Positions 1 to 8,125 are shown, numbered from the stretch's first letter. The stretch is DNA of 13,898 bases from Draconibacterium orientale (GCA_020718315.1 DYSK01000047.1:1-13898); one strand, 5' to 3'. A program made the numbers and translations. Notes: generated by a model from the letters alone, not told the origin.

Positions 1-980
1 TTTTGATACTAAACGAAATTGGAGTAGATCCGGGAATCGACCATATGTCGGCCATGAAAGTGATAAACAGAGTAAAAGCCGAAGGAGGCGAAATTACCGC
101 TTTTCAATCTTCAACCGGCGGCTTGATTGCGCCAAATTACGACAACAATCCTTGGAATTATAAATTTACATGGAATCCTCGCAATGTAGTAGTTGCCGGT
201 CAAGGCGTTTCGGTTTTTATTCAGAATGGCCTCTACAAATACATTCCTTATCATAAGCTATTCAAGAATCCGCATCAAACAAGCGTTTTGGATTATGGTG
301 CATTCGAAGTTTATCCAAATCGTGACAGCGTAAAATACCGCGAAATATATGGTTTGGAAAATATTCCATCTATGTTTCGTGGCACTATGCGCCGGCCCGG
401 TTTTTCTCAAGCTTGGGATATTTTTGTTCAATTGGGTTTGACCGACGACAGTTTTACACTTGAAGATTCGGAAAACATGAGCTACCGCGACTTTGTTGAT
501 GCATTTCTTCCTTTCGACGAACAAAGATCTGTCGAAGGCAAAGTGGCAGCTTTATTTGGCATTGAAGAACAAGGAGAAATTATGGCAAAACTCGCTTGGC
601 TCGATTTGTTTAAACCCATTAAAATTGGGCTGAAACGCGCAACACCTGCACAGATTTTGCAGCAAATACTGATGAAAAAATGGGTTTTAGAACCAAACGA
701 CAAAGACATGATTGTGATGCAACATCGTTTTGAAGTAAATTTTGGCTCACAAAAAAAAACAATCTTATCGAGTATGGTTCTTGAGGGAAGCGACCAAATT
801 CATACCGCCATGTCGAAAACGGTGGGATATCCGCTTGCCATTGCTGCGAAGCTGATATTGTTGGGGAAAATAAAAGCAGTAGGCGTTCTCATTCCGATAG
901 CTCCGGCAATTTACGAGTCAGTTTTGGAAGAATTGGAAGAATTGGGAATCCGATTTGTGGAGCAAGAATTTTCTAACTAA
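1..980 (+). CDS. Saccharopine dehydrogenase family protein, C-terminal part (5' end cut by window)
   Basis: This is an oxidoreductase of the saccharopine dehydrogenase (glutamate-forming, LYS9-like) family, which interconverts saccharopine and 2-aminoadipate semialdehyde plus glutamate with NAD(P). About 325 residues are visible, and the reading frame is open from the first base. The visible part begins near the family signature DPGIDHMSAM (visible residues 9-18) and continues with GGLIAPNYDNNPWNYKFTW (39-57), the typical substrate-domain stretch of saccharopine reductases. The N-terminal Rossmann NAD(P)-binding domain (roughly 110 residues in relatives) must lie upstream of the window, so the TTG at base 3 is not a real start. 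The gene ends with TAA, 3 bases from the convergent stop of the LysM protein gene. The exact substrate is uncertain, because carboxynorspermidine dehydrogenases share this fold. The GGL-P-NP-YKF-W pattern favours the saccharopine branch. Whether it serves lysine breakdown or synthesis cannot be told here. Confidence 0.9.
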   Translation, partial: LILNEIGVDPGIDHMSAMKVINRVKAEGGEITAFQSSTGGLIAPNYDNNPWNYKFTWNPRNVVVAGQGVSVFIQNGLYKYIPYHKLFKNPHQTSVLDYGAFEVYPNRDSVKYREIYGLENIPSMFRGTMRRPGFSQAWDIFVQLGLTDDSFTLEDSENMSYRDFVDAFLPFDEQRSVEGKVAALFGIEEQGEIMAKLAWLDLFKPIKIGLKRATPAQILQQILMKKWVLEPNDKDMIVMQHRFEVNFGSQKKTILSSMVLEGSDQIHTAMSKTVGYPLAIAAKLILLGKIKAVGVLIPIAPAIYESVLEELEELGIRFVEQEFSN

Positions 981-983
981 AAC

Positions 984-3209
984 TTATTTCTCCCGGATAT
1001 TCGAATAGTTCTCTTGTCGATAAATATTCCAATATACGTTTTCGTAGCCTTGGTTGTTTTGCTTCTCAAATTTCAGTTGATTTTGAAGCAAGGGTATTTG
1101 AAACGTTTCAACTTGCTTCAGCCAATCGTCGCCGTAACGATACATAGCTTGTAAGAAATAGAAAGCGGCATCGTAACCCAAAAACGAATAGGTATCTATT
1201 TCGGGAATTTTATGGTATTTTTCTTGAAATAAATGAACAAACTGCAGGGCTTCAGGACGGGAATAATCAACGAAATTTTCACTCATTTTACTCAATCCAA
1301 ACGCTTGAGAATACTCAATGTCAACATTTTCAAATCCGTTCCAGTCGGGCAAGCCAATGACTTTCAATGGTAATTTATCTCGATAAACATTCAGTTTTGT
1401 AAACAAATCTACTGCAAATACCTCTTCGCTACCAATGGCAATCAATACATTGTTTCGGGAAGCGTTTGCCTGCTTAACGAAGGCGCCCAATCCATCGGTT
1501 GCGTAATGAATGGTTGTAATTTTATTTTCAGCAGAAAAAGGGTTTTTTGTGTTTAACTTCTCCTGCAACAATCGATGCAGTTCGTTGTATTCTCTTGTAA
1601 ATTCATAAGCATTGCTACGAACAATAAAGATGTTACTATTCGAAAAATTTCCTACAACATACCCTGCAACGCACTGATAGAAAGCTTCAGGTTTTGGGCT
1701 GATTTTAAAAACATAGGGATTGTCGAAAACAATTTGACTTCTTTTGGACAAGGTGTTTACCAGCGGAATTTTATGTTCTTTGCTATACTTTGAGACGATA
1801 GAAAAACTACGGCTAAACAATAGGCTTAGAATCAAATCTGTATTTAAAAACTCTGGTTTTTGAAGCAGTTTGGTGGTTTCCATTTCGTCTTCGCTCACAT
1901 CGTACACCCGAAGATTTATTTTCATTCCCAATTGGCGCATGCTATCAACAGCCATCATAGCGCCTTCATAAAATTCAAGAAATCGAAAAGATTTAATCTC
2001 AGACTTGGTGGCCGATAATTTATAGCTGTCTATCTTTAGCAAACTATCAATTTCGTCCAAATACAAGGGAAGCATCAAAGCCACATTGAATGTTTTGCGC
2101 TTATTTTTTTCGTAATTCAAGGGCTCTTTTGGATTTTCTTCGCCATTTTTTTTCTCCAAGCCGGCTTTTTCTTTTGAAAAATTATCAACAAAATCAACCG
2201 GAATCAGAACCGTTTGACCTTGTTTAAGTTTAGTGGCTAGTTCGGGATTCAGATCTTTTAAATCGGCCACCGAAATTTCGTAATCGCGGGCTAGATTGGC
2301 CAGTTTTTCTTTTTTATCACCTACGGTGTGCTCAATATATCCCTTTTCATTCGGCGTTCGGGGAATTTTTATTTCCTGACCAATGGAAATTGCGTCCGTC
2401 AATTCGCTGTTCATTTCTTTAATTTGATTTACGGTAATGCCATATTTGCGGGCAATTGCAAATAATCCTTCTTGTGGTTGAACCATATGGACAATGTAGT
2501 TTTTAGGCTCTTGTGATGGTTTGCTTTTGGTCAAGTCAGGAATTAAAACCATCTGATCGGGCTGAATGGAATTTCCCGTAAAATTGTTGAGGTATTTCAT
2601 GGTTTCTAATCCAATGCCATACTTTTTAGCGATGCTGAACAGAGTTTCGCCCGCTTTCACTTTGTGCTCGAAGGTTTTTGTTTTGCTGAATTCCGAAGGC
2701 GGCGAAACTGTTTTTTGCGAACCGCCGATGGTTTCAAGAACTTTTTCAGGAATTTTCAAGCGGTAGCCGGGCGAAATGGTTTTTCCGGTCAATTGATTCA
2801 TCGTAATCAAATCCTCCACAGCCACATCGTAAATTTTGGCAATGGAGCTGAGTGTTTCGCCTTGTTTCACACTGTGGTAAAAATAATTGTCGCTCGACGC
2901 TTTGATCGCAGGAGTCGCCGTTGTTGCTGATGACGGCATCGTATCATCTCGTTTAGGAATAAGAATAGATGTATTTAATTTTAGTTCATTCCCTATTGTT
3001 GGATTGGCTTTTTTTATCTCTTCAATACTCACATTATACGCTTTGGAAAGGCTATAAAAAGTGTTTCCTTTTGCAATGGCATGAACATAAAATTCCAGAT
3101 TGCCTATTTTTTTTATTTCGCTCGATTTCTGAACAATTGGGCTTTGTTGAGCAAAGGAAAAAGAGGAAATAAGCCCTAAAAAAAGCAGAAGAACAACGTT
3201 TCGATACAT
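984..3209 (-). CDS. Secreted LysM-repeat protein with type 1 periplasmic-binding-protein-like domain
   Basis: I chose the ATG at 3209 (741 aa) because it opens directly with a signal peptide (MYRNVVLLLFLGLISSFSFA, probable cleavage before QQ). The longer frame starts with a TTG at 3248 and adds 13 residues ahead of the signal. Five LysM repeats follow at about residues 39-86, 109-154, 180-224, 238-284 and 291-337. Each has the GxT/S-L-x-IAkkY...V...N...I..G..L.IP pattern; repeats 4 and 5 are more divergent. A charged linker leads to a domain from about residue 372 (FNVALMLPLYLDEID) to near the end that reads like a type 1 periplasmic-binding (leucine-binding-like) fold. LysM modules bind GlcNAc-containing glycans such as peptidoglycan, so the protein is probably held on the wall in the periplasm. 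No ABC permease or ATPase gene is nearby, so a transport role is not supported; ligand sensing or a structural role is equally possible. It is the last gene of a leftward run, 49 bases after the AGCS symporter gene. Confidence 0.88.
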   Translation of the reverse strand: MYRNVVLLLFLGLISSFSFAQQSPIVQKSSEIKKIGNLEFYVHAIAKGNTFYSLSKAYNVSIEEIKKANPTIGNELKLNTSILIPKRDDTMPSSATTATPAIKASSDNYFYHSVKQGETLSSIAKIYDVAVEDLITMNQLTGKTISPGYRLKIPEKVLETIGGSQKTVSPPSEFSKTKTFEHKVKAGETLFSIAKKYGIGLETMKYLNNFTGNSIQPDQMVLIPDLTKSKPSQEPKNYIVHMVQPQEGLFAIARKYGITVNQIKEMNSELTDAISIGQEIKIPRTPNEKGYIEHTVGDKKEKLANLARDYEISVADLKDLNPELATKLKQGQTVLIPVDFVDNFSKEKAGLEKKNGEENPKEPLNYEKNKRKTFNVALMLPLYLDEIDSLLKIDSYKLSATKSEIKSFRFLEFYEGAMMAVDSMRQLGMKINLRVYDVSEDEMETTKLLQKPEFLNTDLILSLLFSRSFSIVSKYSKEHKIPLVNTLSKRSQIVFDNPYVFKISPKPEAFYQCVAGYVVGNFSNSNIFIVRSNAYEFTREYNELHRLLQEKLNTKNPFSAENKITTIHYATDGLGAFVKQANASRNNVLIAIGSEEVFAVDLFTKLNVYRDKLPLKVIGLPDWNGFENVDIEYSQAFGLSKMSENFVDYSRPEALQFVHLFQEKYHKIPEIDTYSFLGYDAAFYFLQAMYRYGDDWLKQVETFQIPLLQNQLKFEKQNNQGYENVYWNIYRQENYSNIREK

Positions 3210-3245
3210 GGAGAATAGCGTTTTAATAATTATTCTTATAAACGA

Positions 3246-3253
3246 CAAATTTA
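3246..3253 (-). promoter_or_regulatory. Possible Bacteroidota -7 element for the LysM protein gene
   Basis: On the minus strand this reads TAAATTTG, a full match to TAnnTTTG, lying 37 bases upstream of the ATG at 3209 in the gap after the AGCS stop codon. I see no TTG at the usual 17-23 base distance upstream, so the -33 half is missing. It may give extra transcription of the last gene of the run, or be chance in AT-rich DNA. Confidence 0.3.
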
Positions 3254-3258
3254 GTTTA

Positions 3259-4899
3259 TTATTTGTATTTTTTTATTTCACCACTTTTAACTCGTGCAAG
3301 ATAGCTTTTTAAGTCGCGTTTTACCTCGGGAGCCATGATGAGTAAGCCCAGAACATTGGGCAAACCCATGCTCAATATCATCATATCCGAAAAATCAGTT
3401 ACAGCTCCCATTGTTGACGAAGCCCCAACTACGATAAATGCCAAGAACAATATGCGATAAAAATTGGCTGCATATTTTCGACTTCCAAACCATTTTTCGG
3501 AAAAACCGCCAAACAGGTAATCGAATCCTTTTAAACCATAGTACGACCAACTAATCATAGTAGAAAAAGCGAAGAGAAATATAGCAATAACCAATAAATA
3601 GGGAAACCACCAAAAAACCGTGCCAAAAGCCTGCGATGTGAGTTCGGCTCCTTCCAGATTGTCTGGGTTGAGGTAACTTCCTGTAAAAATAATAACCAAG
3701 GCGGTCATGGTACAGATAACAACAGTATCAATAAAAGCCTCCAGCAAGGCCACAAACCCTTCGCTTATCGGCTCGTCTGTTTTTACTGCCGAGTGTGCAA
3801 TAGCTGCCGAGCCGGCACCTGCTTCGTTCGAAAAAGAGGCGCGCTGAAATCCAACGATCAAAACGCCAACAATGCCGCCTTTCATGGCGTTGGGCGAAAA
3901 AGCACCTTCAAAAATCAGACGAAAAGCTTCTCCCGTTCGGTCGATATTCATAAAAACAATCACCAAAGCCGTGCCAACATACAGAAAAGCCATGAACGGC
4001 ACTATTTTGTCGCTAACGCGCGCAATGCTTTTTATTCCACCTACAATGACTAGCCCAACCATAATGGCCAAAACAAATCCAAACAACCATCCAAAATCGG
4101 CTATGGCTGGATAAATCATTTTGAATTGAGCAAAGGCTTGATTGGCTTGAAACATATTTCCACCACCAAAAGATCCACCAACAACCAGAATTGCAAAAAC
4201 AACGGCTAGGAATGCGCCCAGCCATTTCATTCCTCTGTCTTTCATTCCCATATACAAATAGTACATAGGTCCGCCCGAAACTTGCCCAAAAATATCAATC
4301 TTGCGGTATTTTACACCAAGCGAACACTCTACAAATTTGGTTGACATTCCAAGAAATCCTGCCAAAATCATCCAAAAAGTAGCTCCCGGGCCACCAATCA
4401 CAATGGCGATAGCAACACTGGCAATATTTCCCAAACCAACAGTGGCCGACAATGCAGTTGTAAGGGCCTGAAAATGGCTTACTTCACCTTTGTCTTTGGG
4501 ATTATCAAATTTTCCGCGTACAACGTCTAAAGCGTGTTTAAATCCGCGAATATTGATAAACCCCAAATAAAAAGTAAAAAAGAACGCGCCCAGAACTAGC
4601 CAAGCAACAATCAGTGGAATCTTGCTTTTTACTGGATTTCCTTTTGCATCAAGTATTGGATTTCCTTGTTCGTCGTAAACAACCGGATCGTGCAATCCCA
4701 AAGCTTCAAAGGGATCGAAAAACAAAACGGTGGCCATTTTTGCTACAATGGGCTCAAAAAAAGCATTGATTTTTTCGCTGGTGGTTTGTATTTTTGTTTG
4801 CTGGTTATGTGTTTGGCTCTCTGTTGCCTGCGAAAAGCCAAAGAACGCCTTCGTGGTAAAAAAGAGAAGCAGTGTAATAAAGAATAGTTTTTTAGTCAT
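3259..4899 (-). CDS. Sodium:alanine/glycine symporter, AGCS family
   Basis: This is an inner-membrane amino acid carrier of the AGCS family, which couples alanine or glycine uptake to Na+ (or H+). With the ATG at 4899 it has 546 residues. The longer frame begins with a TTG at 4938 inside the preceding usp gene and is less likely. Family landmarks are NIASVAIAI..GGPGATFWM at about 158-177, GGPMYY at 209-214 and FSNEAGAGSAAIAHSA at 356-371, among about ten hydrophobic segments. Before the first core helix there is a signal-like hydrophobic start (residues 4-24) and a roughly 70-residue polar stretch (24-92) with the repeated motif EQGNPILDAKGNP. This makes the protein longer than typical 450-480-residue enterobacterial or Gram-positive members. 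The gap to the upstream usp stop is 14 bases and the LysM gene follows, so it is probably co-transcribed. Which amino acid it carries cannot be decided from sequence. Confidence 0.93.
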   Translation of the reverse strand: MTKKLFFITLLLFFTTKAFFGFSQATESQTHNQQTKIQTTSEKINAFFEPIVAKMATVLFFDPFEALGLHDPVVYDEQGNPILDAKGNPVKSKIPLIVAWLVLGAFFFTFYLGFINIRGFKHALDVVRGKFDNPKDKGEVSHFQALTTALSATVGLGNIASVAIAIVIGGPGATFWMILAGFLGMSTKFVECSLGVKYRKIDIFGQVSGGPMYYLYMGMKDRGMKWLGAFLAVVFAILVVGGSFGGGNMFQANQAFAQFKMIYPAIADFGWLFGFVLAIMVGLVIVGGIKSIARVSDKIVPFMAFLYVGTALVIVFMNIDRTGEAFRLIFEGAFSPNAMKGGIVGVLIVGFQRASFSNEAGAGSAAIAHSAVKTDEPISEGFVALLEAFIDTVVICTMTALVIIFTGSYLNPDNLEGAELTSQAFGTVFWWFPYLLVIAIFLFAFSTMISWSYYGLKGFDYLFGGFSEKWFGSRKYAANFYRILFLAFIVVGASSTMGAVTDFSDMMILSMGLPNVLGLLIMAPEVKRDLKSYLARVKSGEIKKYK

Positions 4900-4913
4900 T
4901 CGTATTTTTGGTT

Positions 4914-5735
4914 TTATGGTTTTATTCGTTGAGCACAAAATACTGGAATTTGTGCGGAATTGAAAAGCATTTTTTCTTCGGGCGAACCAAGTATGAAAGA
5001 AGGTTCAAATTCGTCGTTGTCTACCTTAATAGCAATTAAATCAGCATTGCTTGCCGCTGCAAAACTTCGGATTTGCTTTGGAAAATTGTCTTTATATTCC
5101 GCCTCTTCTTCTGTAAATTTGATATTATTCGCTAAGAAAGATGCTCTAATATTGACAAGTACCGTTTCCATTTTGGCTCTTACTATTGGCCTTGTTTCGT
5201 TGTACACAAACAACTTTATCGTAGAGCCAAAACTTTTTGCAATAAAAATAGTCCAGTCGAGTTTTACTTTGTATTCTGTTGATGTGTTTACGGGAAAAAC
5301 GATGGTTTTATATCCGTTTTCGAATCCTCTTTTTTGAACCACCAATACCGGGATTTTAACGGCATTGATGAGTTTGATGGCGTGGCTTCCGGTAATCATT
5401 TGGATGCCGGTTTTGCCATGCGTTCCAAACATGAGTAAATCTACGTTTATCGACCGAACCAAAATAGAAAGCTGTTCTAACAGTTTTCCTTCCAGGGCTC
5501 GAAAATCCACTTGAATACCATACTCATCAATCAATTGATTTTTATAATCTTGAAGATATTCTTCTATCGAGGCTTTTGGCAATCGGCTTCTTTTCAAATA
5601 TTTTTTTGTGTCGCCATTGATCACATGAACCAATAATATGTTGGCTTGAATATACTTCGCAATACCGGCAGCGTGCCGCATGGCATTTTCGCAAACTTGT
5701 GAAAAATCCGTAGGAACTAAGATTGTTTTATTCAT
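4914..5735 (-). CDS. Universal stress protein with two tandem USP domains
   Basis: This is a cytoplasmic UspA-superfamily protein of 273 residues, about twice a single domain. The first domain (1-135) starts ILVPTDFS with the nucleotide-site Asp10 and has the loop GTHGKTG (104-110) followed by GS (116-117). That resembles the ATP-binding G-2x-G-9x-G(S/T) motif, but with 8 rather than 9 residues in the last spacer. The second domain (about 143-270) starts FPVNTS, with Asn150 in place of the Asp, and keeps only LGS near 249-251, so it is probably unable to bind ATP and may serve as a pseudo-dimer half. Its ATG lies inside the end of the potassium-channel gene (8-base overlap), which suggests translational coupling. 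USPs of this kind are linked to stress and energy-state responses. A direct role on the channel or symporter is inference from gene order only. Confidence 0.93.
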   Translation of the reverse strand: MNKTILVPTDFSQVCENAMRHAAGIAKYIQANILLVHVINGDTKKYLKRSRLPKASIEEYLQDYKNQLIDEYGIQVDFRALEGKLLEQLSILVRSINVDLLMFGTHGKTGIQMITGSHAIKLINAVKIPVLVVQKRGFENGYKTIVFPVNTSTEYKVKLDWTIFIAKSFGSTIKLFVYNETRPIVRAKMETVLVNIRASFLANNIKFTEEEAEYKDNFPKQIRSFAAASNADLIAIKVDNDEFEPSFILGSPEEKMLFNSAQIPVFCAQRIKP

Positions 5736-6738
5736 TCGGCTTGGATTTTAGTAAAGAGCCGATTTGTTCGGGGGTTCCCAATACAAAAAGCTTTGATTTT
5801 GGAGTGATGAGCGTGTCGGGGTCCGGATTGATTACAAACTCACCGTCGGGGGTTTTAAATCCCACAATATTGGCTCCCGATTTTTTACGAATACCTATTT
5901 CGAGGATGGTCTTGTGGTGGAATTCGTCGCGGATATCTTCGAAATCAATCTCTTCCAAATTTGTTGGCGATTCTCCTTTGTACGTCAGATGATTCAGAAA
6001 GCCAACCAAATCTTTTCGTGCCACCAATTTTGCCATGTGAGCGCCGCCTACTTTTTCGGGAAGTATCACATGATTGGCTCCTGCAATCAGCAATTTTTTC
6101 TCTGCACTTTCGTTCGATGCTCTGCTAATAATGGTTATTTCTTTGTTCAGCGAGCGGGCCGAAAGCGAAACATACAGATTGTCTGCATCCAAGGGCAAAG
6201 CCGAAATTAAAGCATGAGCCGATCCAATCCCCGCATCCATCAATATATTGTCGAGTGTGGCATCGCCCTCCAAAAACTTTATTTCCTTGTTTTGATTTGC
6301 AAGGATTACTTCTGAGTTCTGATCGATAACCAAAAACGGCTTCTTATAAGCCAATAATTCTTCTGCCACTTGCCTCCCAATTCGGCCAAAACCGCAAATA
6401 ATTGTGTGATTTTTCATCTTACTGTTCCCTTTTAGTTTTCTGCCGCGAATTAATTTTTCCAGATTTCCTTCGACCAGATACGATATGATAATCGAAACGG
6501 AATAGGCATAAACGCCTAAACTTATGATAATAAAAACAAGCGCAAAAACTTGTCCTTTGTCCGATAGTTCGTGTGGAAGTCCATATCCAACAGTAGAAAT
6601 AGTAATAATCGTCAAAAAAAGCGAATCGAACACGGTGTCGCCTTCTAACACCGAAAATCCCAATGTGCCAATGGCAACAACAATCAGCAATGCCAGTCCG
6701 GCAGAAAGCAGCTTTTTGAAAGAAGAAAAGGCGTTCAC
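5728..6738 (-). CDS. Two-TM potassium channel with RCK (TrkA-N/TrkA-C) domains
   Basis: This is an MthK/Kch-like ligand-gated K+ channel subunit of 336 residues that would form a tetramer in the inner membrane. TM1 spans about 10-30. The pore helix and selectivity filter TVGYG lie at 49-53, and TM2 at about 63-90. A Rossmann-type RCK N domain follows, with IICGFGRIG (113-121), the acidic residue ending strand 2 in FLVID (Asp139) and GDAT (158-161). The RCK C (TrkA-C) part lies at about 258-332. The GTG at 6738 is used as start because the codon just before it is a TAG stop and the first helix would be lost from any later ATG. A methionine at 108 could give a free RCK protein, as in MthK, but this is speculative. 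The 3' end overlaps usp by 8 bases. It lies 82 bases downstream of the DUF2851 gene, with its own likely promoter. Confidence 0.93.
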   Translation of the reverse strand: MNAFSSFKKLLSAGLALLIVVAIGTLGFSVLEGDTVFDSLFLTIITISTVGYGLPHELSDKGQVFALVFIIISLGVYAYSVSIIISYLVEGNLEKLIRGRKLKGNSKMKNHTIICGFGRIGRQVAEELLAYKKPFLVIDQNSEVILANQNKEIKFLEGDATLDNILMDAGIGSAHALISALPLDADNLYVSLSARSLNKEITIISRASNESAEKKLLIAGANHVILPEKVGGAHMAKLVARKDLVGFLNHLTYKGESPTNLEEIDFEDIRDEFHHKTILEIGIRKKSGANIVGFKTPDGEFVINPDPDTLITPKSKLFVLGTPEQIGSLLKSKPNE

Positions 6739-6762
6739 CTATCGTTTTTTATTTAGTCATTG

Positions 6763-6794
6763 CAATATTAGTCAAATACGAGGATTTAAACAAA
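6763..6794 (-). promoter_or_regulatory. Candidate promoter of the channel-usp-AGCS unit
   Basis: On the minus strand there is TTTG (6794-6791), a spacer of 20 bases, then TAATATTG (6770-6763). This matches the Bacteroidota -33/-7 layout (TTTG, TAnnTTTG) with one mismatch in the -7 box. Transcription would start near 6757, giving a short leader before the GTG at 6738. It fits the 82-base gap between the DUF2851 and channel genes. Confidence 0.45.
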
Positions 6795-6820
6795 AACTGA
6801 TTCGGAAGATAAAATTCGCC

Positions 6821-8089
6821 TTAGCGCAATAAATAAATTCCCAATGTACAGCTCAAACAGTGCTTTTGATCGCAATAGTTCGATTTGAGTTGAGTCAATG
6901 CCTGCGTCTGAAATGCGGTACTAAAAGCAAGACCTTCGGCTTTGAATCCCCGGCTAATCGAATTGTTTTCCGCCTCAATTTGCTCCAAAAAAGCGATCGA
7001 CAAATCCGCCAGTTCTTCTTTATTTCTTTGTTTTCCATATAAAAACAAAAAAGGAATCACAACATTTACCAGCAAAAGGTTGATACGCTCTTGGCTTAAT
7101 TTTTTTGGTTTTGGGCTCGACTCTTTATCAAAAAGATAATGCGTTTTCCAATAGGACGAGGCGCTTATTTTAAAGATGTTTCGGATTTGTTCTACTGTTT
7201 CAGCCTCTACAATTTTCGAAAATAGAGGCTGGTTTTTGCTGAGCAAAGCAGCAAATTGTGCAATCCGAATGCAAGGAAAGTTGCTGGGGCGAAGCCTTAA
7301 ATATTTCCATAGATGGGCTTGCATAGGATAGAGCATAAACTTCTTTGAAAGATAAGAATATTCTTTTTGCAAGGCTTTTGGATATTCGTCGTTGAAAGAC
7401 GGCGAGGCTAACAATCCGGCTTGCCCGAACAGCATGGCTTCCTCCTGAAAAAGACTGTTTTGCTGACGTAAAACTTTTTTTAGCGGCAAGGATTCGGCCA
7501 AATTTTGAAACGCCGCTTGATTTATTTTCAACCCAAAGCCACCCGCCAATATCTGATAGAAAGATTCTTCCCAGTCGTTTTTGTTTCGCTCCAATATTTC
7601 CAAAACACCTTTTGTTTTTTCTTCCAGACGTTCGATACACATCCGAGAATAAAGTGCCGAAAGCGTTATTTCCGGAACGGCCTTCAATTGGCCGCTGCAA
7701 GGAATCCATTTTTTAGAATTTAGAAAGGCAATATATCTATCAAACAGGCTTTCGTCAAACTTCCCTTTCAGTTCAATACAAGGCGGAGCTTCGCCATTTT
7801 CCATCAAAATATACTTATCACAGGCATAAACAACATGCAAAATAGTGCTGTTGTAGGCTTTATTGTATTGATGTTTGTGTTTTTCCCAATCCGACGAAAG
7901 AATATGAATTTCGACATTTCCCGCCCAGATGGTGGTTCCAATTTGAATTTTTGCTTGAACAAAATCAGGTCCGGAATCTGTATTCAATTGTCCGGGATTC
8001 AGAACGACTATTTCCTCTTGCTGGGTGGTAAAAAGAGGATGCTGAATCAATCGGAAGCGCCAGATATAATGTAAAAATTCCTCTTTCAT
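6821..8089 (-). CDS. DUF2851 family protein
   Basis: This 422-residue cytoplasmic protein is recognisable as DUF2851, a family common in Bacteroidota with no established function that I know of. Conserved-looking stretches are NTDSGPDFVQAKI (36-48), GNVEIHILSSDW (57-68), NSTILHVVYACD (80-91) and RPSNFPCIRIAQFA (267-280). It ends with three closely spaced cysteines (C406-x4-C411-x2-C414) in CDQKHCLSC. There is no signal peptide or membrane segment. The GPDF...GNVEIH pattern recalls the PD...ExK core of PD-(D/E)XK nucleases, with His in place of Lys; this is a hypothesis, not a homology result. The ATG at 8089 is the first in frame after the divergent intergenic region. It is followed on the same strand by the channel gene after 82 bases and may be transcribed separately. 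Confidence 0.85.
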   Translation of the reverse strand: MKEEFLHYIWRFRLIQHPLFTTQQEEIVVLNPGQLNTDSGPDFVQAKIQIGTTIWAGNVEIHILSSDWEKHKHQYNKAYNSTILHVVYACDKYILMENGEAPPCIELKGKFDESLFDRYIAFLNSKKWIPCSGQLKAVPEITLSALYSRMCIERLEEKTKGVLEILERNKNDWEESFYQILAGGFGLKINQAAFQNLAESLPLKKVLRQQNSLFQEEAMLFGQAGLLASPSFNDEYPKALQKEYSYLSKKFMLYPMQAHLWKYLRLRPSNFPCIRIAQFAALLSKNQPLFSKIVEAETVEQIRNIFKISASSYWKTHYLFDKESSPKPKKLSQERINLLLVNVVIPFLFLYGKQRNKEELADLSIAFLEQIEAENNSISRGFKAEGLAFSTAFQTQALTQLKSNYCDQKHCLSCTLGIYLLR

Positions 8090-8125
8090 TTAAATCAAGT
8101 TTAAAACAATGAAGCAATTCTATTT

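Noticed and set aside
3793..4114. Plus-strand open frames of about 80-86 codons opposite the AGCS gene
   Set aside because: They are antisense shadows of a well-conserved transporter gene, with no promoter or recognisable protein features.
4960..5337. 125-codon plus-strand open frame opposite the usp gene
   Set aside because: It is antisense to a clear USP family gene and its translation shows only composition-driven hydrophobic runs.
7200..7709. 169-codon minus-strand open frame overlapping the DUF2851 gene in another frame
   Set aside because: It lies wholly inside the recognised DUF2851 gene on the same strand in a shifted frame, and has no sensible domain.
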